From Microvirga aerophila (GTDB lineage Bacteria; Pseudomonadota; Alphaproteobacteria; Rhizobiales; Beijerinckiaceae): 64,000 nt of DNA. The notes beneath the pieces were generated by a model that searched no databases, was not told the origin of the DNA, and was given only the letters and a program-made list of their open reading frames with translations. Below, piece by piece: positions 10,108-18,051 of this stretch. The stretch's first letter is position 1, and every line of letters starts with the position of its first letter. The stretch covers positions 58,847 through 122,846 of the forward strand of contig NZ_QOIO01000012.1 in assembly GCF_003332305.1 (NCBI RefSeq), read 5' to 3'. The translations under genes were made by a program, and so were the position numbers.

Positions 10108-10182
10108 TGGTGGGCGCGACAGGGATTGAACCTGTGACCCTTCGCGTGTGAAGCGAATGCTCTCCCGCTGAGCTACGCGCCC
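10108..10182 (-). tRNA. tRNA-Val (anticodon CAC)
   Basis: Read on the minus strand, the gene begins GGGCGCGTAGCTCAGCGGGA, with a normal acceptor stem and D-arm. The anticodon stem TTCGC/GCGAA encloses the loop TTCACAC, giving anticodon CAC (reads GUG). The T-arm has GGTTCAATC, the acceptor stem closes with CGCGCCC, and CCA is encoded at 10110-10108. All stems pair. Confidence 0.96.
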
Positions 10183-10249
10183 TGACAAGGGCCTTCTAGA
10201 GTCCTTAAACCCCTGACGTCAAGCCAAAGAATCGGAAACACCTTCAACT

Positions 10250-10267
10250 AATTCGCGTCGGCGAATT
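10250..10267. other. Short inverted repeat upstream of tRNA-Val and the L,D-transpeptidase gene
   Basis: AATTCGC (10250-10256) is repeated inverted as GCGAATT (10261-10267) with a four-base spacer. It lies in the intergenic region between the divergent tRNA-Val and L,D-transpeptidase genes. It could be an operator or a small hairpin; nothing in the sequence decides which. Confidence 0.35.
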
Positions 10268-10429
10268 GTGTCAGCGGGGCCTTAACCAGTCGGTTACGAC
10301 GTGGCCGAAATGTGGCAGCGTTGCACTAGGATTCTTTGTCAAACCTCTGATAATGCATGGATCTGAAACGCGGCTGTTGCGTTGAGCAATCACGGAACCC
10401 GCATCAAACTTGTTCATTTCGAGGCAATT

Positions 10430-11014
10430 ATGGGACGCAACCGCGCTGCTCTCTACGGGCTTGCCTGCGCCTTCGTCGCTCTTGCGACGCCGGCTGCAGC
10501 TTTTACGGCTATCGATCCGCTCACCCGCCAGCCCCTCTACAGCGCCGATGAGGCCCTGAAGGCCCAGGCTGCGCCGACTCAGCGCCAGGTCGTCTCGTTC
10601 GACGGACGCTATGCTCCAGGCACGATCGTCGTCTCCACGAGCGAGCGCCGCCTCTACTACGTCCTGGGCAACGGCCAAGCCATCCAATACGGCGTCGGCG
10701 TCGGTCGTCCCGGCTTCACCTGGGCTGGCAGCCACTCCATCACCATGAAGCGCGAATGGCCGGATTGGCGTCCCCCGGCGGCCATGCTGAAGCGCCGTCC
10801 CGACCTGCCGCGCTACATGGCCGGCGGTCCTGACAACCCGCTCGGCGCGCGCGCCATGTATATCGGCAGCACCATCTACCGCATCCACGGCTCGAACGAG
10901 CCGGAGACGATCGGCGAGGCCGTATCGTCGGGCTGCATCCGCATGACGAACGAAGACGTGGTGGACCTGTACAACCGCGCCAGGGTCGGCGCCCGCGTCA
11001 TCGTCCAGCGCTGA
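10430..11014 (+). CDS. Periplasmic L,D-transpeptidase (YkuD/ErfK family)
   Basis: A 194-residue enzyme with a signal peptide (about residues 1-23, ending TPAAAF). The YkuD catalytic block is complete: YRIHGSNEP (catalytic His) and SSGCIRMTNEDVVDLY (catalytic Cys in S-x-G-C-x-R). These enzymes form 3-3 cross-links in peptidoglycan or attach outer-membrane proteins to it. The chosen start, MGRNRAALYG, has GAGG nine bases upstream; the frame is open further upstream but without a comparable site. A hairpin terminator follows the stop. Many alphaproteobacteria carry several paralogues, so the exact role is open. Confidence 0.93.
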   Translation: MGRNRAALYGLACAFVALATPAAAFTAIDPLTRQPLYSADEALKAQAAPTQRQVVSFDGRYAPGTIVVSTSERRLYYVLGNGQAIQYGVGVGRPGFTWAGSHSITMKREWPDWRPPAAMLKRRPDLPRYMAGGPDNPLGARAMYIGSTIYRIHGSNEPETIGEAVSSGCIRMTNEDVVDLYNRARVGARVIVQR

Positions 11015-11042
11015 TCGCATCCTGCACGGCTCTTTAACATCG

Positions 11043-11072
11043 TCACCGGCCACTGGCCGGTGATTTCATTTT
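11043..11072 (+). terminator. Intrinsic terminator of the L,D-transpeptidase gene
   Basis: TCACCGGCC (11043-11051) pairs with GGCCGGTGA (11055-11063) around the loop ACT. It is followed by TTTCATTTT and starts 29 bases after the stop codon. Confidence 0.85.
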
Positions 11073-11087
11073 GGGCGCGCCCTATCG

Positions 11088-11180
11088 GTCGTCATGGCCG
11101 GGCTCGTCCCGGCCATCCACGTCTATAACCGTCGCGCTACAAGGCGTGGATACCCGGCACAAGGACGGGCATGATGGGAG
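11088..11180. repeat. Dispersed intergenic palindromic repeat
   Basis: The stretch contains nested inverted repeats, for example ATGGCCGGG-CTCGT-CCCGGCCAT at 11094-11116 and CCACGTC...CAAGGCGTGG further on. The opening (GTCATGGCCGGGCTCGTCCC) is of the same type as the element at 61759-61853 (GTCATCCCCGGACTTGTTCC). Elements like this are common between genes of Hyphomicrobiales and often stay in 3' regions. No coding potential is seen. Confidence 0.65.
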
Positions 11181-11192
11181 CGGCGCTCCCGT

Positions 11193-11555
11193 CTACCGGT
11201 CCCGCGAGAGCCCCTTGGCGGCCAATTCGTCGAGATAGGCCCGCCAGCGCTCCTCCTGCTCGGCCCCGAGCTTGTGGAGATAATCCCAGCCATAAATTCC
11301 GGTGTCGTGCAGGTCGTCGAAGATGAGCTTCACGGCGTAGTTGCCCACCGGCTCGACGCCGATGATCTCGACCAGGTGTTTTCCCGGCACCGTCTTGCGA
11401 TCCGCCGGGCCGTGTCCCTGAACCTCGGCGGATGGACTTGCGATTCTCAAGTATTCGGCCGGCAGGTCGAAGGCCGAGCCGTCATCGAAGGCAATGCGCA
11501 GGGTTCGCTTGTCCTTGGACAGGCGAAGTTCCGTCGGCCAGCGCGCGGGCGTCAT
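11193..11555 (-). CDS. DUF971 (gamma-butyrobetaine hydroxylase-like N-terminal) domain protein
   Basis: A 120-residue single-domain protein. The opening WPTELRLSKDKRTLRIAFDD followed by LPAEYLRIASPSAEVQGHG is the hallmark of DUF971. NYAVKLIFDDLHDTGIYGW and YLHKLGAEQEERW complete the domain, which corresponds to the N-terminal part of gamma-butyrobetaine hydroxylase. Stand-alone versions are linked in other organisms to iron-sulfur protein assembly, but no catalytic iron ligands are present here. It is divergent from moaA, whose product is an Fe-S enzyme. Confidence 0.9.
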   Translation of the reverse strand: MTPARWPTELRLSKDKRTLRIAFDDGSAFDLPAEYLRIASPSAEVQGHGPADRKTVPGKHLVEIIGVEPVGNYAVKLIFDDLHDTGIYGWDYLHKLGAEQEERWRAYLDELAAKGLSRDR

Positions 11556-11643
11556 GATTCCCCCTACGTCAATGGTGATTTGACGGTAGCTGCTAGAGAA
11601 CCCATCTTAAAGCAAGCACTCACCACACGGATGGCTTTACCCG

Positions 11644-12681
11644 ATGCGGGGACCTTCGATCCAGCTCACCTCTCCTGAGGCCGGCGCGCCCCTGCTCGAC
11701 CCCTTCGGTCGCGCCATCACGTACCTGCGCGTCTCGGTGACGGACCGTTGCGATTTTCGCTGCGTCTACTGCATGTCGGAGGACATGGCGTTCCTGCCGA
11801 AGCGCGACCTGCTGACTCTGGAAGAGCTCGATCGGATCTGTTCGGTCTTCGTCGACCAGGGCGTTCGCAAGCTGCGCATCACCGGCGGCGAACCGCTGGT
11901 GCGCCGGGACATCATGACCCTGTTCCGGTCCCTATCCCGCCACCTGTCCTCAGGCGCCCTGGACGAACTCACCGTCACGACCAACGGCTCGCAGCTCGCC
12001 CGTCATGCGGCGGAGCTTGCGGCCTGCGGCGTGAAGCGCGTCAACGTCTCCCTCGACACCCTCGACCCGGACAAGTTCCGCCGCATCACCCGGTGGGGCG
12101 AGCTCTCGAAGGTCATGGCGGGCCTCGACGCCGCTCAAGGAGCCGGTCTGCGAATCAAGATCAACACGGTGGCGCTCAAGGGCGTCAACGAGGATGAGAT
12201 CGAACGTCTCCTGGAATGGGCCCATGGGCGCGGCATGGACCTCACCCTCATCGAGGTGATGCCGCTCGGCGAGATCGACGGCCAGCGCATCGACCAGTTC
12301 CTTCCCCTGTCGGTGGTGCGGGCGCGCCTGGGAGCGCGCTATCCCCTGGAGGATATGGATCATCGGACGGGTGGCCCCGCCCGCTACGTTCGCATCGCCG
12401 AGACCGGCGGGACCCTGGGTTTCATCACGCCAATGACTCACAATTTCTGCGAAAGCTGCAACCGCGTGCGGCTGACCTGCACAGGCCAGCTCTTCATGTG
12501 TCTGGGCCAGGAAGACGCGGCCGATCTGCGTGCGCCGGTCCGGGTGTCGGACGGGGATGCGGCGCTTCGGCAGGCCATTAACGACGCCATTGCCCGCAAG
12601 CCGAAGGGCCACGATTTCATCATCGACCGGCGTCACTCGCGGCCCGCCCTGAGCCGCCACATGAGCGTGACGGGCGGCTAG
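11644..12681 (+). CDS. moaA: GTP 3',8-cyclase MoaA (molybdenum cofactor biosynthesis)
   Basis: A 345-residue radical-SAM enzyme that starts molybdopterin synthesis by rearranging GTP with MoaC. The SAM-binding [4Fe-4S] cluster motif is CDFRCVYC (near residue 38), followed by [12 protein letters not shown]. The second, GTP-binding cluster is in [19 protein letters not shown] (near residue 275), and the protein ends in the catalytic GG tail (SVTGG). All cluster Cys residues are present. The cofactor made by this route is needed by the xanthine dehydrogenase encoded at 25.8-30.6 kb. Confidence 0.97.
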   Translation: MRGPSIQLTSPEAGAPLLDPFGRAITYLRVSVTDRCDFRCVYCMSEDMAFLPKRDLLTLEELDRICSVFVDQGVRKLRITGGEPLVRRDIMTLFRSLSRHLSSGALDELTVTTNGSQLARHAAELAACGVKRVNVSLDTLDPDKFRRITRWGELSKVMAGLDAAQGAGLRIKINTVALKGVNEDEIERLLEWAHGRGMDLTLIEVMPLGEIDGQRIDQFLPLSVVRARLGARYPLEDMDHRTGGPARYVRIAETGGTLGFITPMTHNFCESCNRVRLTCTGQLFMCLGQEDAADLRAPVRVSDGDAALRQAINDAIARKPKGHDFIIDRRHSRPALSRHMSVTGG

Positions 12682-12759
12682 GCTCGGCCGGGCCGCCATT
12701 TGATTGACTATTAAGGACTTTAAGGGAATATCGACCCGGACATTCAGGCAGCACCCTTC

Positions 12760-13563
12760 GTGAACGCGTTGAGCTTCGGGCGACATCTGACACTGCTTGC
12801 AGGCTTCGCGCTGGGGCTGGGCTCAAGCCTTTCGGCTGCGGCGCAGGACATGGCCGCGCCGGCAAAGCCGGTGATCCGCGTTGCCGTCGAAGGCGCCTAT
12901 CCGCCCTTCAACTACATGGATCAGAGCGGCGAGCTGCAAGGTTTCGAGGTCGATCTCCTCAAGGCCCTGTGCGACGCCATGAAGGCCGAATGCTTGCTGA
13001 CGCAGCACGAATGGGACGGGATCATCCGCGGCCTCATCAACCGCGAGTACGATGCGATCATGTCTTCGCTCGAGATCAACGAGCGGCGGCGGAAGCGCAT
13101 CGCCTTCTCGATCCCGTACTACCGCATCCCGGCCTCCTTCATCGGCCAGAGGGACACGGACATCGACCGCGTCACTCCGGAGGGCCTCGCCGAGAAGAAG
13201 ATCGGCACAACGGACCGCAGCGACCACGCCGCCTATCTCGAGCAGTTCTACAATTCCTCCGAGATCCAGGTCTATTCCAAGATCGAGGAAGCCAATCTCG
13301 ACCTGCTGACCGGGCGTCTCGATGCCGTTTTCGGCGACAAGCTGGCGCTGTCGAAATTCCTCGAAAGCCGCGAAGGCGCATGCTGCCGCATCATCGCCGA
13401 TGCGCCCGCCGATCCGGCTTTTCACTACCAGGCCTACGGAATTGGCCTTCGCCTCAACGATCAGGACCTTAAAGCGCGCTTTGACGGCGCCATCGCCAAG
13501 GCGATGGCGGACGGCACCTATGACCGCATCCGCGCCAAGTATTTTTCGATCGACATCAAGTAG
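12760..13563 (+). CDS. Periplasmic amino-acid-type ABC binding protein (orphan)
   Basis: A 267-residue SBP_bac_3 protein with a signal peptide (to about residue 28, AAAQD). The mature start is VIRVAVEGAYPPFNYMDQSG and ELQGFEVDLLKALCDAMK. EWDGIIRGLINREYDAIMSS is the usual hinge region of lysine/arginine/ornithine or polar amino-acid binding proteins. No permease or ATPase lies nearby, so it either works with a transporter encoded elsewhere or acts as a sensor domain. The start is a GTG at 12760. Residues giving ligand specificity cannot be named with confidence. Confidence 0.88.
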   Translation: MNALSFGRHLTLLAGFALGLGSSLSAAAQDMAAPAKPVIRVAVEGAYPPFNYMDQSGELQGFEVDLLKALCDAMKAECLLTQHEWDGIIRGLINREYDAIMSSLEINERRRKRIAFSIPYYRIPASFIGQRDTDIDRVTPEGLAEKKIGTTDRSDHAAYLEQFYNSSEIQVYSKIEEANLDLLTGRLDAVFGDKLALSKFLESREGACCRIIADAPADPAFHYQAYGIGLRLNDQDLKARFDGAIAKAMADGTYDRIRAKYFSIDIK

Positions 13564-13599
13564 AGGCGTTCGACCCGCGCCTGCGCTCCATTCGGTAAA

Positions 13600-13653
13600 G
13601 GCGTGTGATCAGCCGCAAAACCGGTTTCCACTTTTGCTGAACAGGCTCTAGAA
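13600..13653. repeat. Dispersed intergenic element (copy 1)
   Basis: The region holds CAAAACCGGTTTCCACTTTTGC and CTGAACAGGCTCTAG. The block CCACTTTTGCTGAACAGGCT recurs as CCACTTTTGCTGATCACGCT at 46890-46909. It lies between the binding-protein gene and the dehydrogenase gene and has no coding potential. Confidence 0.5.
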
Positions 13654-13680
13654 CCGAAGCACCGACAAAGGGAGCAGGTG

Positions 13681-14547
13681 ATGGCGAAGGTCGCTTTTCT
13701 GGGTTTAGGCGTGATGGGATACCCCATGGCGCGGCATCTCGCGGCCAAGGGCCACGAGGTGACGGTCTATAACCGCACGGCCGAGAAAGCCGACAAGTGG
13801 GTATCGGAAAATGGCGGATGGGCAGCCCGCACCCCGCGCGAGGCCGCCGAGGGACAGGAGATCGTTTTCGCCTGCGTCGGCAACGACGACGACCTGCGCC
13901 AAGTGACACTCGGGCCTGACGGCGCATTCCACAACCTGACGGCGGGCAGCCTCTTCGTGGACCACACCACCGCTTCGGCCGAAGCCGCGCGTGACCTCCA
14001 TGCGGCCGCCAAACAAAAGGGCGCGGCCTTCGTGGACGCGCCGGTCTCCGGCGGTCAGGCGGGTGCCGAAAACGGCGTTCTAACGGTCATGTGCGGCGGC
14101 GACGAGGAGGCCTACGCCAAGGCCGAGCCGGTCATCATGAGCTTCGCACGCGCCTGCCGCCTGATGGGGCCTGCCGGGGCGGGCCAGCTGACCAAGATGG
14201 TCAACCAGATCTGCATCGCGGGTCTTGTGCAGGGGCTCTCCGAGGGCATCCATTTCGGCAAGAAGGCCGGGCTCGACATCGAGGCGGTCCTCGACGTGAT
14301 CTCCAAGGGCGCGGCGGGGTCCTGGCAGATGGAAAACCGCGGCAAGACCATGAACCAGGGCAAGTTCGATTTCGGCTTCGCGGTGGACTGGATGCGCAAG
14401 GACCTGTCGATCGTCCTGGGCGAAGCGCGCAAGAACGGCGCAAGTCTGCCGATCACGGCCCTCGTCGACCAGTTCTATGCCGAGGTCCAGCGCATGGGCG
14501 GCAACCGCTGGGACACGTCGAGCCTGCTCGCGCGGCTCGAGAAGTGA
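13681..14547 (+). CDS. NAD(P)-dependent beta-hydroxyacid dehydrogenase (3-hydroxyisobutyrate dehydrogenase family)
   Basis: A 288-residue enzyme. The N-terminal Rossmann motif is FLGLGVMGYPMARHL, and FVDAPVSGGQAGAENGVLTV is the substrate-binding signature. The catalytic Lys is in GQLTKMVNQ (near residue 170). The family includes 3-hydroxyisobutyrate, tartronate-semialdehyde and glyoxylate/succinic-semialdehyde reductases, and the substrate is not settled by sequence alone. The ATG at 13681 follows GGGAGCAGGTG; an in-frame GTG one codon earlier is less likely. Confidence 0.92.
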   Translation: MAKVAFLGLGVMGYPMARHLAAKGHEVTVYNRTAEKADKWVSENGGWAARTPREAAEGQEIVFACVGNDDDLRQVTLGPDGAFHNLTAGSLFVDHTTASAEAARDLHAAAKQKGAAFVDAPVSGGQAGAENGVLTVMCGGDEEAYAKAEPVIMSFARACRLMGPAGAGQLTKMVNQICIAGLVQGLSEGIHFGKKAGLDIEAVLDVISKGAAGSWQMENRGKTMNQGKFDFGFAVDWMRKDLSIVLGEARKNGASLPITALVDQFYAEVQRMGGNRWDTSSLLARLEK

Positions 14548-14580
14548 GCGCCACATCTTTCCGGGGCGACTGATAGCGAG

Positions 14581-14696
14581 AGCCCGGAACCCATAGACGC
14601 CAGCCTTTCAGAACCAAGCGTGACGCGTCTCGCCTCTTTCTGCACCGTTAGTGTGTATGGGTTCCGGGCTCCGCTTTGCGGCCCCGGAATGACGTC
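14581..14696. repeat. Intergenic inverted repeat element
   Basis: AGCCCGGAACCCATA (14581-14595) is inverted exactly at 14656-14670 (TATGGGTTCCGGGCT), a 15-bp perfect match around 60 bases. CGCTTTGCGGCCCCGGAATGAC follows. This is the general form of the dispersed GTCATTCCGGGG...CCCGGAA repeats found between rhizobial genes. It lies after the dehydrogenase gene, where it may also stop transcription. Confidence 0.65.
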
Positions 14697-14708
14697 GGGT
14701 AGGATTTT

Positions 14709-14915
14709 CTACCGCCTCGTCACCGTCAGGTAGACGATGAATGCGCCGATGCCGACGGCGAGCAAGGCGAGCACGATCTGGCGCGACTCGCCCGAGAAGG
14801 CGGCGTCGCGATACATCTGCGACAAGCGCTCGGCGCGTTCGGGATCCCGCGACATGAACAGCCCGATAACGGCGCTCAGGGTGACAAGGAAAAGAATAAG
14901 ATAGCCGGGGCGCAT
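14709..14915 (-). CDS. Small two-helix membrane protein of unknown function
   Basis: A 68-residue protein with hydrophobic helices at about residues 3-20 (PGYLILFLVTLSAVIGLF) and 48-64 (IVLALLAVGIGAFIVYL), joined by a charged loop. The ATG at 14915 is chosen because GAGGAGACAAAGC directly precedes it; an upstream GTG in frame lacks such a site. It follows the enoyl-CoA hydratase gene by 11 bases and is likely co-transcribed. No family is recognised. Confidence 0.75.
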   Translation of the reverse strand: MRPGYLILFLVTLSAVIGLFMSRDPERAERLSQMYRDAAFSGESRQIVLALLAVGIGAFIVYLTVTRR

Positions 14916-14926
14916 GCTTTGTCTCC

Positions 14927-15718
14927 TCACCGTCCCTCGAACCGGGGTGAGCGCTTCTCCCGGAACGCCATGATGCCCTCCATGAAATCGTGGCTGAAGC
15001 CCGCCTCGCTCTGGAGCTTCGCCTCAAGGGCGAGCTGCGCCGCCAGATCGTTCGAAAGGCTTTGGGCGACTGCGTGCTTGGTGAGGCGATAGGCCAGGCC
15101 TGGACCTTCGGCAATATTTGCCGCGAAGACCGCAACGTCGTCCGCGAAGGCCGCGTCCTCGAACACCTTATAGACAAGCCCCATGGCTTTCGCCTCCTCG
15201 GCCGGAATGGGCTCGGCGCTGAGCATGAGCGCCAGAGCCTGTTTGGGGCCGACGAGACGCGGCAGGATCCAGGTTCCGCCCGCATCCGGAATCAGTGCGA
15301 TCTTGGCGAAGGCCTCTTGCAGGTAAGCCGAGCGGGCCGCCACTACCATGTCGCAGGCAAGCGCGATATTCATCGACGCGCCGACAGCGGGTCCGTTCAG
15401 GGCCGCGATCGTCACCTTCGGGTAATTGGCGAGCTTGAGCACCAGGGGATTGTAGTCGCGCGCGAGCGGCGGCCCGAGATCGACGCGCCCTTGCGCATCG
15501 CGAGGCAGGTCCTCCGTGAGGTCCTGGCCCGAGGAGAAGGCCCGCCCCTCCCCGGTCAGCACCACCACGCGGACCGCATCGTCCTGCGCGACCCGGTCGA
15601 GGGTTTCACGCAGCTCCGCATGCATGGCCGCATTGAGCGCATTCAGCTTGTCGGCCCGCGCAAGGGTGATGGTCGCGACAGGGCCAGCTAGCGTGCAGCG
15701 CAGGGTCGTCAGGTTCAT
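14927..15718 (-). CDS. Enoyl-CoA hydratase/isomerase family protein (PaaG-like)
   Basis: A 263-residue crotonase. FSSGQDLTEDLPRDAQG has the first oxyanion-hole Gly region, and YPKVTIAALNGPAVGASMNI followed by ALACDMVVAAR carries the second. IPDAGGTWILPRLVGPKQAL contains the D-x-G-G-T block typical of PaaG (ring-1,2-epoxyphenylacetyl-CoA isomerase) and close relatives. It isomerises or hydrates a CoA thioester in the cytoplasm. No other phenylacetate genes are nearby, so a more general fatty-acid or aromatic role is possible. Confidence 0.88.
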   Translation of the reverse strand: MNLTTLRCTLAGPVATITLARADKLNALNAAMHAELRETLDRVAQDDAVRVVVLTGEGRAFSSGQDLTEDLPRDAQGRVDLGPPLARDYNPLVLKLANYPKVTIAALNGPAVGASMNIALACDMVVAARSAYLQEAFAKIALIPDAGGTWILPRLVGPKQALALMLSAEPIPAEEAKAMGLVYKVFEDAAFADDVAVFAANIAEGPGLAYRLTKHAVAQSLSNDLAAQLALEAKLQSEAGFSHDFMEGIMAFREKRSPRFEGR

Positions 15719-15786
15719 GCTTCAAGCTCCATCTCGTCGAGCTTGAGCATAGGGCGGAGTTCGGGCGGTCGCTAGGAGGGGTCGCT

Positions 15787-16002
15787 TCACACAGGCCTGA
15801 AGATGCGGAAATGAGCGCTCAGCTGGCGCTCGAAAGCCACCCGGTTGTAGGTCTCGCCAGTGCTTTTGATCCTATATTGCGGATCGCCCTGGCCCAAGGG
15901 CAGGAGTTCGGTGATGACGAAGGCTCCGGACCATGCGTCGCCCAGGAAACGGGGATCCGTGAAGCTGACATGCTGCCCACGGGCGTAGACATGCTGGGAC
16001 AT
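15787..16002 (-). CDS. 71-residue protein of unknown function, paralogue of the gene at 16156
   Basis: The product (MSQHVYARGQHVSFTDPRFL, continuing to FRIFRPV) has the pattern Y-x-x-G-x-x-V, W, Y/F-V-I/T-x-L, P-Q-Y-x-I-K/R-S, Y-x-R-x-A-x-E-x-x-L. The same pattern runs through the first 60 residues of the protein encoded at 16156-16503, so the two are tandem paralogues. The fold is probably a small beta barrel (SH3-like), judged from the alternating hydrophobic pattern. AAAGGACGCGA directly precedes the ATG. No known family was recognised. Confidence 0.72.
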   Translation of the reverse strand: MSQHVYARGQHVSFTDPRFLGDAWSGAFVITELLPLGQGDPQYRIKSTGETYNRVAFERQLSAHFRIFRPV

Positions 16003-16041
16003 TCGCGTCCTTTCGCTGGGGCTGACGAGGCCCATTCTCGA

Positions 16042-16149
16042 TCAAAGCAGAAGAATGCAGAACATCCCGAAGGCGAACACGACACCCAGCCCTGCAAGGG
16101 ACAAAATCGTTCGCTGGGTTTCGCTGAGGGCGATCAATGGACGGTACAT
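16042..16149 (-). CDS. 35-residue single-pass membrane peptide
   Basis: MYRPLIALSETQRTILSLAG is followed by a hydrophobic run ending FGMFCILLL at the C-terminus. It has one membrane helix of about 20 residues, no charged tail, and a good AAGGGGCC site five bases before the ATG. It lies between the two paralogous small genes on the same strand, 39 bases before the next start, so the three may form one transcript. It is below the usual length cut-off of gene callers. No function is inferred. Confidence 0.55.
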   Translation of the reverse strand: MYRPLIALSETQRTILSLAGLGVVFAFGMFCILLL

Positions 16150-16155
16150 GGCCCC

Positions 16156-16503
16156 TTATCCGTGCCTTGAGGACGGTCGCTCGTTCTTGTGCCAAGCCCT
16201 GCGAGGCAGACCTGCGGCCGGGAGAAGATTGTTATTGGCGGCCTCATTCGGACTGAAGAAGTCGAGCGGGCTCAGCGCTTCGGCGGGATGAAACGCCTGC
16301 GCCGGCACGGCCATCCGGGTCAGCTCGTGCTCCGAGGCCAGACGCTGGTACGCGCCGTGGGCGGAGCGGATTTCGTATTGAGGTTCCATCTGGTCCGAGG
16401 CCAGGCAACGGGTGACCGTGTAGGGAGCCTTCCAGGACAGGTGGGAAATGCGCTGCCGCGTATAGAGCACGCGCTCTCCGACTGAATAGCAATGGGTGTT
16501 CAT
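16156..16503 (-). CDS. 115-residue protein of unknown function, paralogue of the gene at 15787
   Basis: The product begins MNTHCYSVGERVLYTRQRIS and includes MEPQYEIRSAHGAYQRLASE, which aligns along its length with the 71-residue protein encoded at 15787-16002. It adds a C-terminal extension of about 45 residues with NNNLLPAAGLPRRAWHKNER. The start at 16503 follows AAAGGACGCACCC, almost the same leader as the paralogue, which also supports a duplication. Hyphomicrobiales genomes contain similar short proteins, but I know no assigned function. Confidence 0.7.
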   Translation of the reverse strand: MNTHCYSVGERVLYTRQRISHLSWKAPYTVTRCLASDQMEPQYEIRSAHGAYQRLASEHELTRMAVPAQAFHPAEALSPLDFFSPNEAANNNLLPAAGLPRRAWHKNERPSSRHG

Positions 16504-16855
16504 GGGTGCGTCCTTTTCAGGAACGTCCGTGCAGGCCGCCATACACGAACAAAAGTTCGCTTTCATGCGGTCGATCAGATTGGCTGGAGCAGCCTGGAAA
16601 GGCCGCTTCAGCCCTCAGGTCCCGATATGCTCCGGCGCCTGCGGACTTAGACGGGATTCGGCCAAAACAGTTCCAGGGTCCTCAATGAACAACGCACCAT
16701 ATCCTTGGCCGTTCCTCCCACTGTGTGAGGTATTAGCGTAATAATTATTTCTCTTTTATTTTGATTAACCGAGCCATCCGATTCCAAAGTAAAGTCTTTA
16801 TCCAATCATTTTTGAGACGCACAAGCCTGAGATTAAACTCTTTTCGACCGGATAC
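16504..16855. other. Gene-free stretch
   Basis: No convincing gene on either strand. The first half is GC-rich leader of the small-gene cluster. The second half, about 16725-16855, is clearly AT-rich (ATAATTATTTCTCTTTTATT) and unlike its surroundings. No repeat or hairpin stands out. Confidence 0.6.
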
Positions 16856-17491
16856 TTATCCATCAAGGCTCATCATGGTTCGGATTTCGGCCCGCAGCAC
16901 CGGCAAAAGCTCGGCCTCGAACCAGGGGTTTTGCTTAAGCCAGCCGTTGTTTCTCCAGGACGGATGCGGCAAGGGCAGGATGCGGGGGCGGCGTGGACTC
17001 GAGAGAATGTCCCGCCAGCGCTTCACCGTCGCGGTCAGCCCGTCCCGGAAATCGTCGCCGAGATGCCAAGCCTGCGCATATTGGCCGATCAGCAGGATCA
17101 GCTCGACGTCCGGCAGGGCATTGAGGATGGGCCTTCGCCAGACTTCGGCGCATTCCCGGCGCGGCGGCAGGTCGCCGCCCTTGGCGTCCTGGCCCGGAAA
17201 ACAGTGGCCCATCGGGACGGTGGCCACCCGGGAGGCATCGTAGAAGGTCGCCTCGTCCAGTCCCAGCCAAGCGCGAAGCCTTGCGCCGGAGCGGTCCGGG
17301 AACGGGATGCCGATGGCATGGCCGCGCGTACCGGGCGCTTGGCTGGCGATGCACAGGCGCGCGGTGGCGCTGCCCTGGATGATGGGACGGGGCTCGTGGG
17401 GCAACGGTCCACCATAGCGGGGCGCATCGCGGCAGATGCGGCAGGCTCTCAGGCTTTGGACGATTTCATCAAAGTCGGCAGGAGAATTCAT
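16856..17491 (-). CDS. Uracil-DNA glycosylase family protein
   Basis: A 211-residue protein of the UDG superfamily, which removes uracil or related bases from DNA. SQAPGTRGHAIGIPFPDRSG corresponds to the first active-site motif and PLPHPSWRNNGWL to the C-terminal HPS motif. LILLIGQYAQAWHLG is the strand before it. Four Cys residues (C17 and C20 in RACRIC, plus those in GHCFPG and RECAEV) resemble the iron-sulfur ligand layout of family 4/5 enzymes; whether a cluster binds is inference. It belongs to a subgroup common in alphaproteobacteria whose specificity is not established. Confidence 0.85.
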   Translation of the reverse strand: MNSPADFDEIVQSLRACRICRDAPRYGGPLPHEPRPIIQGSATARLCIASQAPGTRGHAIGIPFPDRSGARLRAWLGLDEATFYDASRVATVPMGHCFPGQDAKGGDLPPRRECAEVWRRPILNALPDVELILLIGQYAQAWHLGDDFRDGLTATVKRWRDILSSPRRPRILPLPHPSWRNNGWLKQNPWFEAELLPVLRAEIRTMMSLDG

Positions 17492-17530
17492 CCCTGTCAG
17501 ATAGGGATCGGCGCTTGGGATCGCGAAGCG

Positions 17531-18049
17531 TCAATTCGCCCGCGTGTTCTGCCTGCGCCAGTCCTGCGGGCGGTCGAACTCGCCGGCCCACAAACCGGCG
17601 GAACGGCGGCGGGCCCGCGCCTCCTCCGTCTCATAATCCCGGCCATAGGACACGGCCCAACCCTCCTCCACCATGGCGGCGTTGATGTCACGGCCGTCTG
17701 CCGTGCATCGTACGAGCAGTCGCTTGTACCGGTCGCGCCCGGAGGAACGGCATTCCACCTGCTCGCGCTGGATCATGCCGATCAGCACCTCCCGGGCCGT
17801 CTCACCGCAGGCATAAGGCCTACCGTCCCGGGTGCAGGTCTGCCGCAGCTCGGGAGCATCGATGCCCATGAGGCGCAGGCGGTTCTCGCCGATCCGGATA
17901 GTGTCGCCGTCCGTCGCATGGGCCCGCCCTTCCAGAAGGCGTCCGCTCGGTTTGAGAAACGACCACGCGGCGGCGGCAAGCGCCAAGGCGATGAAAAGCG
18001 AGCTCAGCCCGCTCCAGGACGACCGGCGGGAGCGATAACGGCCACGCAT
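17531..18049 (-). CDS. Thermonuclease-like (SNase family) protein with N-terminal membrane anchor
   Basis: A 172-residue protein with a basic N-terminus and one hydrophobic helix at about residues 14-32 (GLSSLFIALALAAAAWSFL), then a staphylococcal-nuclease-like domain. Visible signatures are HATDGDTIRIG, RLRLMGIDAPELRQ and GRDRYKRLLVRC, with the metal-binding Asp and catalytic Arg/Glu region largely kept, then GWAVSYGRDYETEE. It probably acts outside the cytoplasm. The gene starts two bases after the cobT stop, so it is likely co-transcribed with cobT, although no functional link is evident. Confidence 0.9.
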   Translation of the reverse strand: MRGRYRSRRSSWSGLSSLFIALALAAAAWSFLKPSGRLLEGRAHATDGDTIRIGENRLRLMGIDAPELRQTCTRDGRPYACGETAREVLIGMIQREQVECRSSGRDRYKRLLVRCTADGRDINAAMVEEGWAVSYGRDYETEEARARRRSAGLWAGEFDRPQDWRRQNTRAN

Positions 18050-18051
18050 GA

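Noticed and set aside
14608..15285. 225-codon minus-strand frame across the repeat and the small membrane gene
   Set aside because: It spans a non-coding repeat and two other genes in a different frame, with Arg/Ser/Pro-rich shadow composition.
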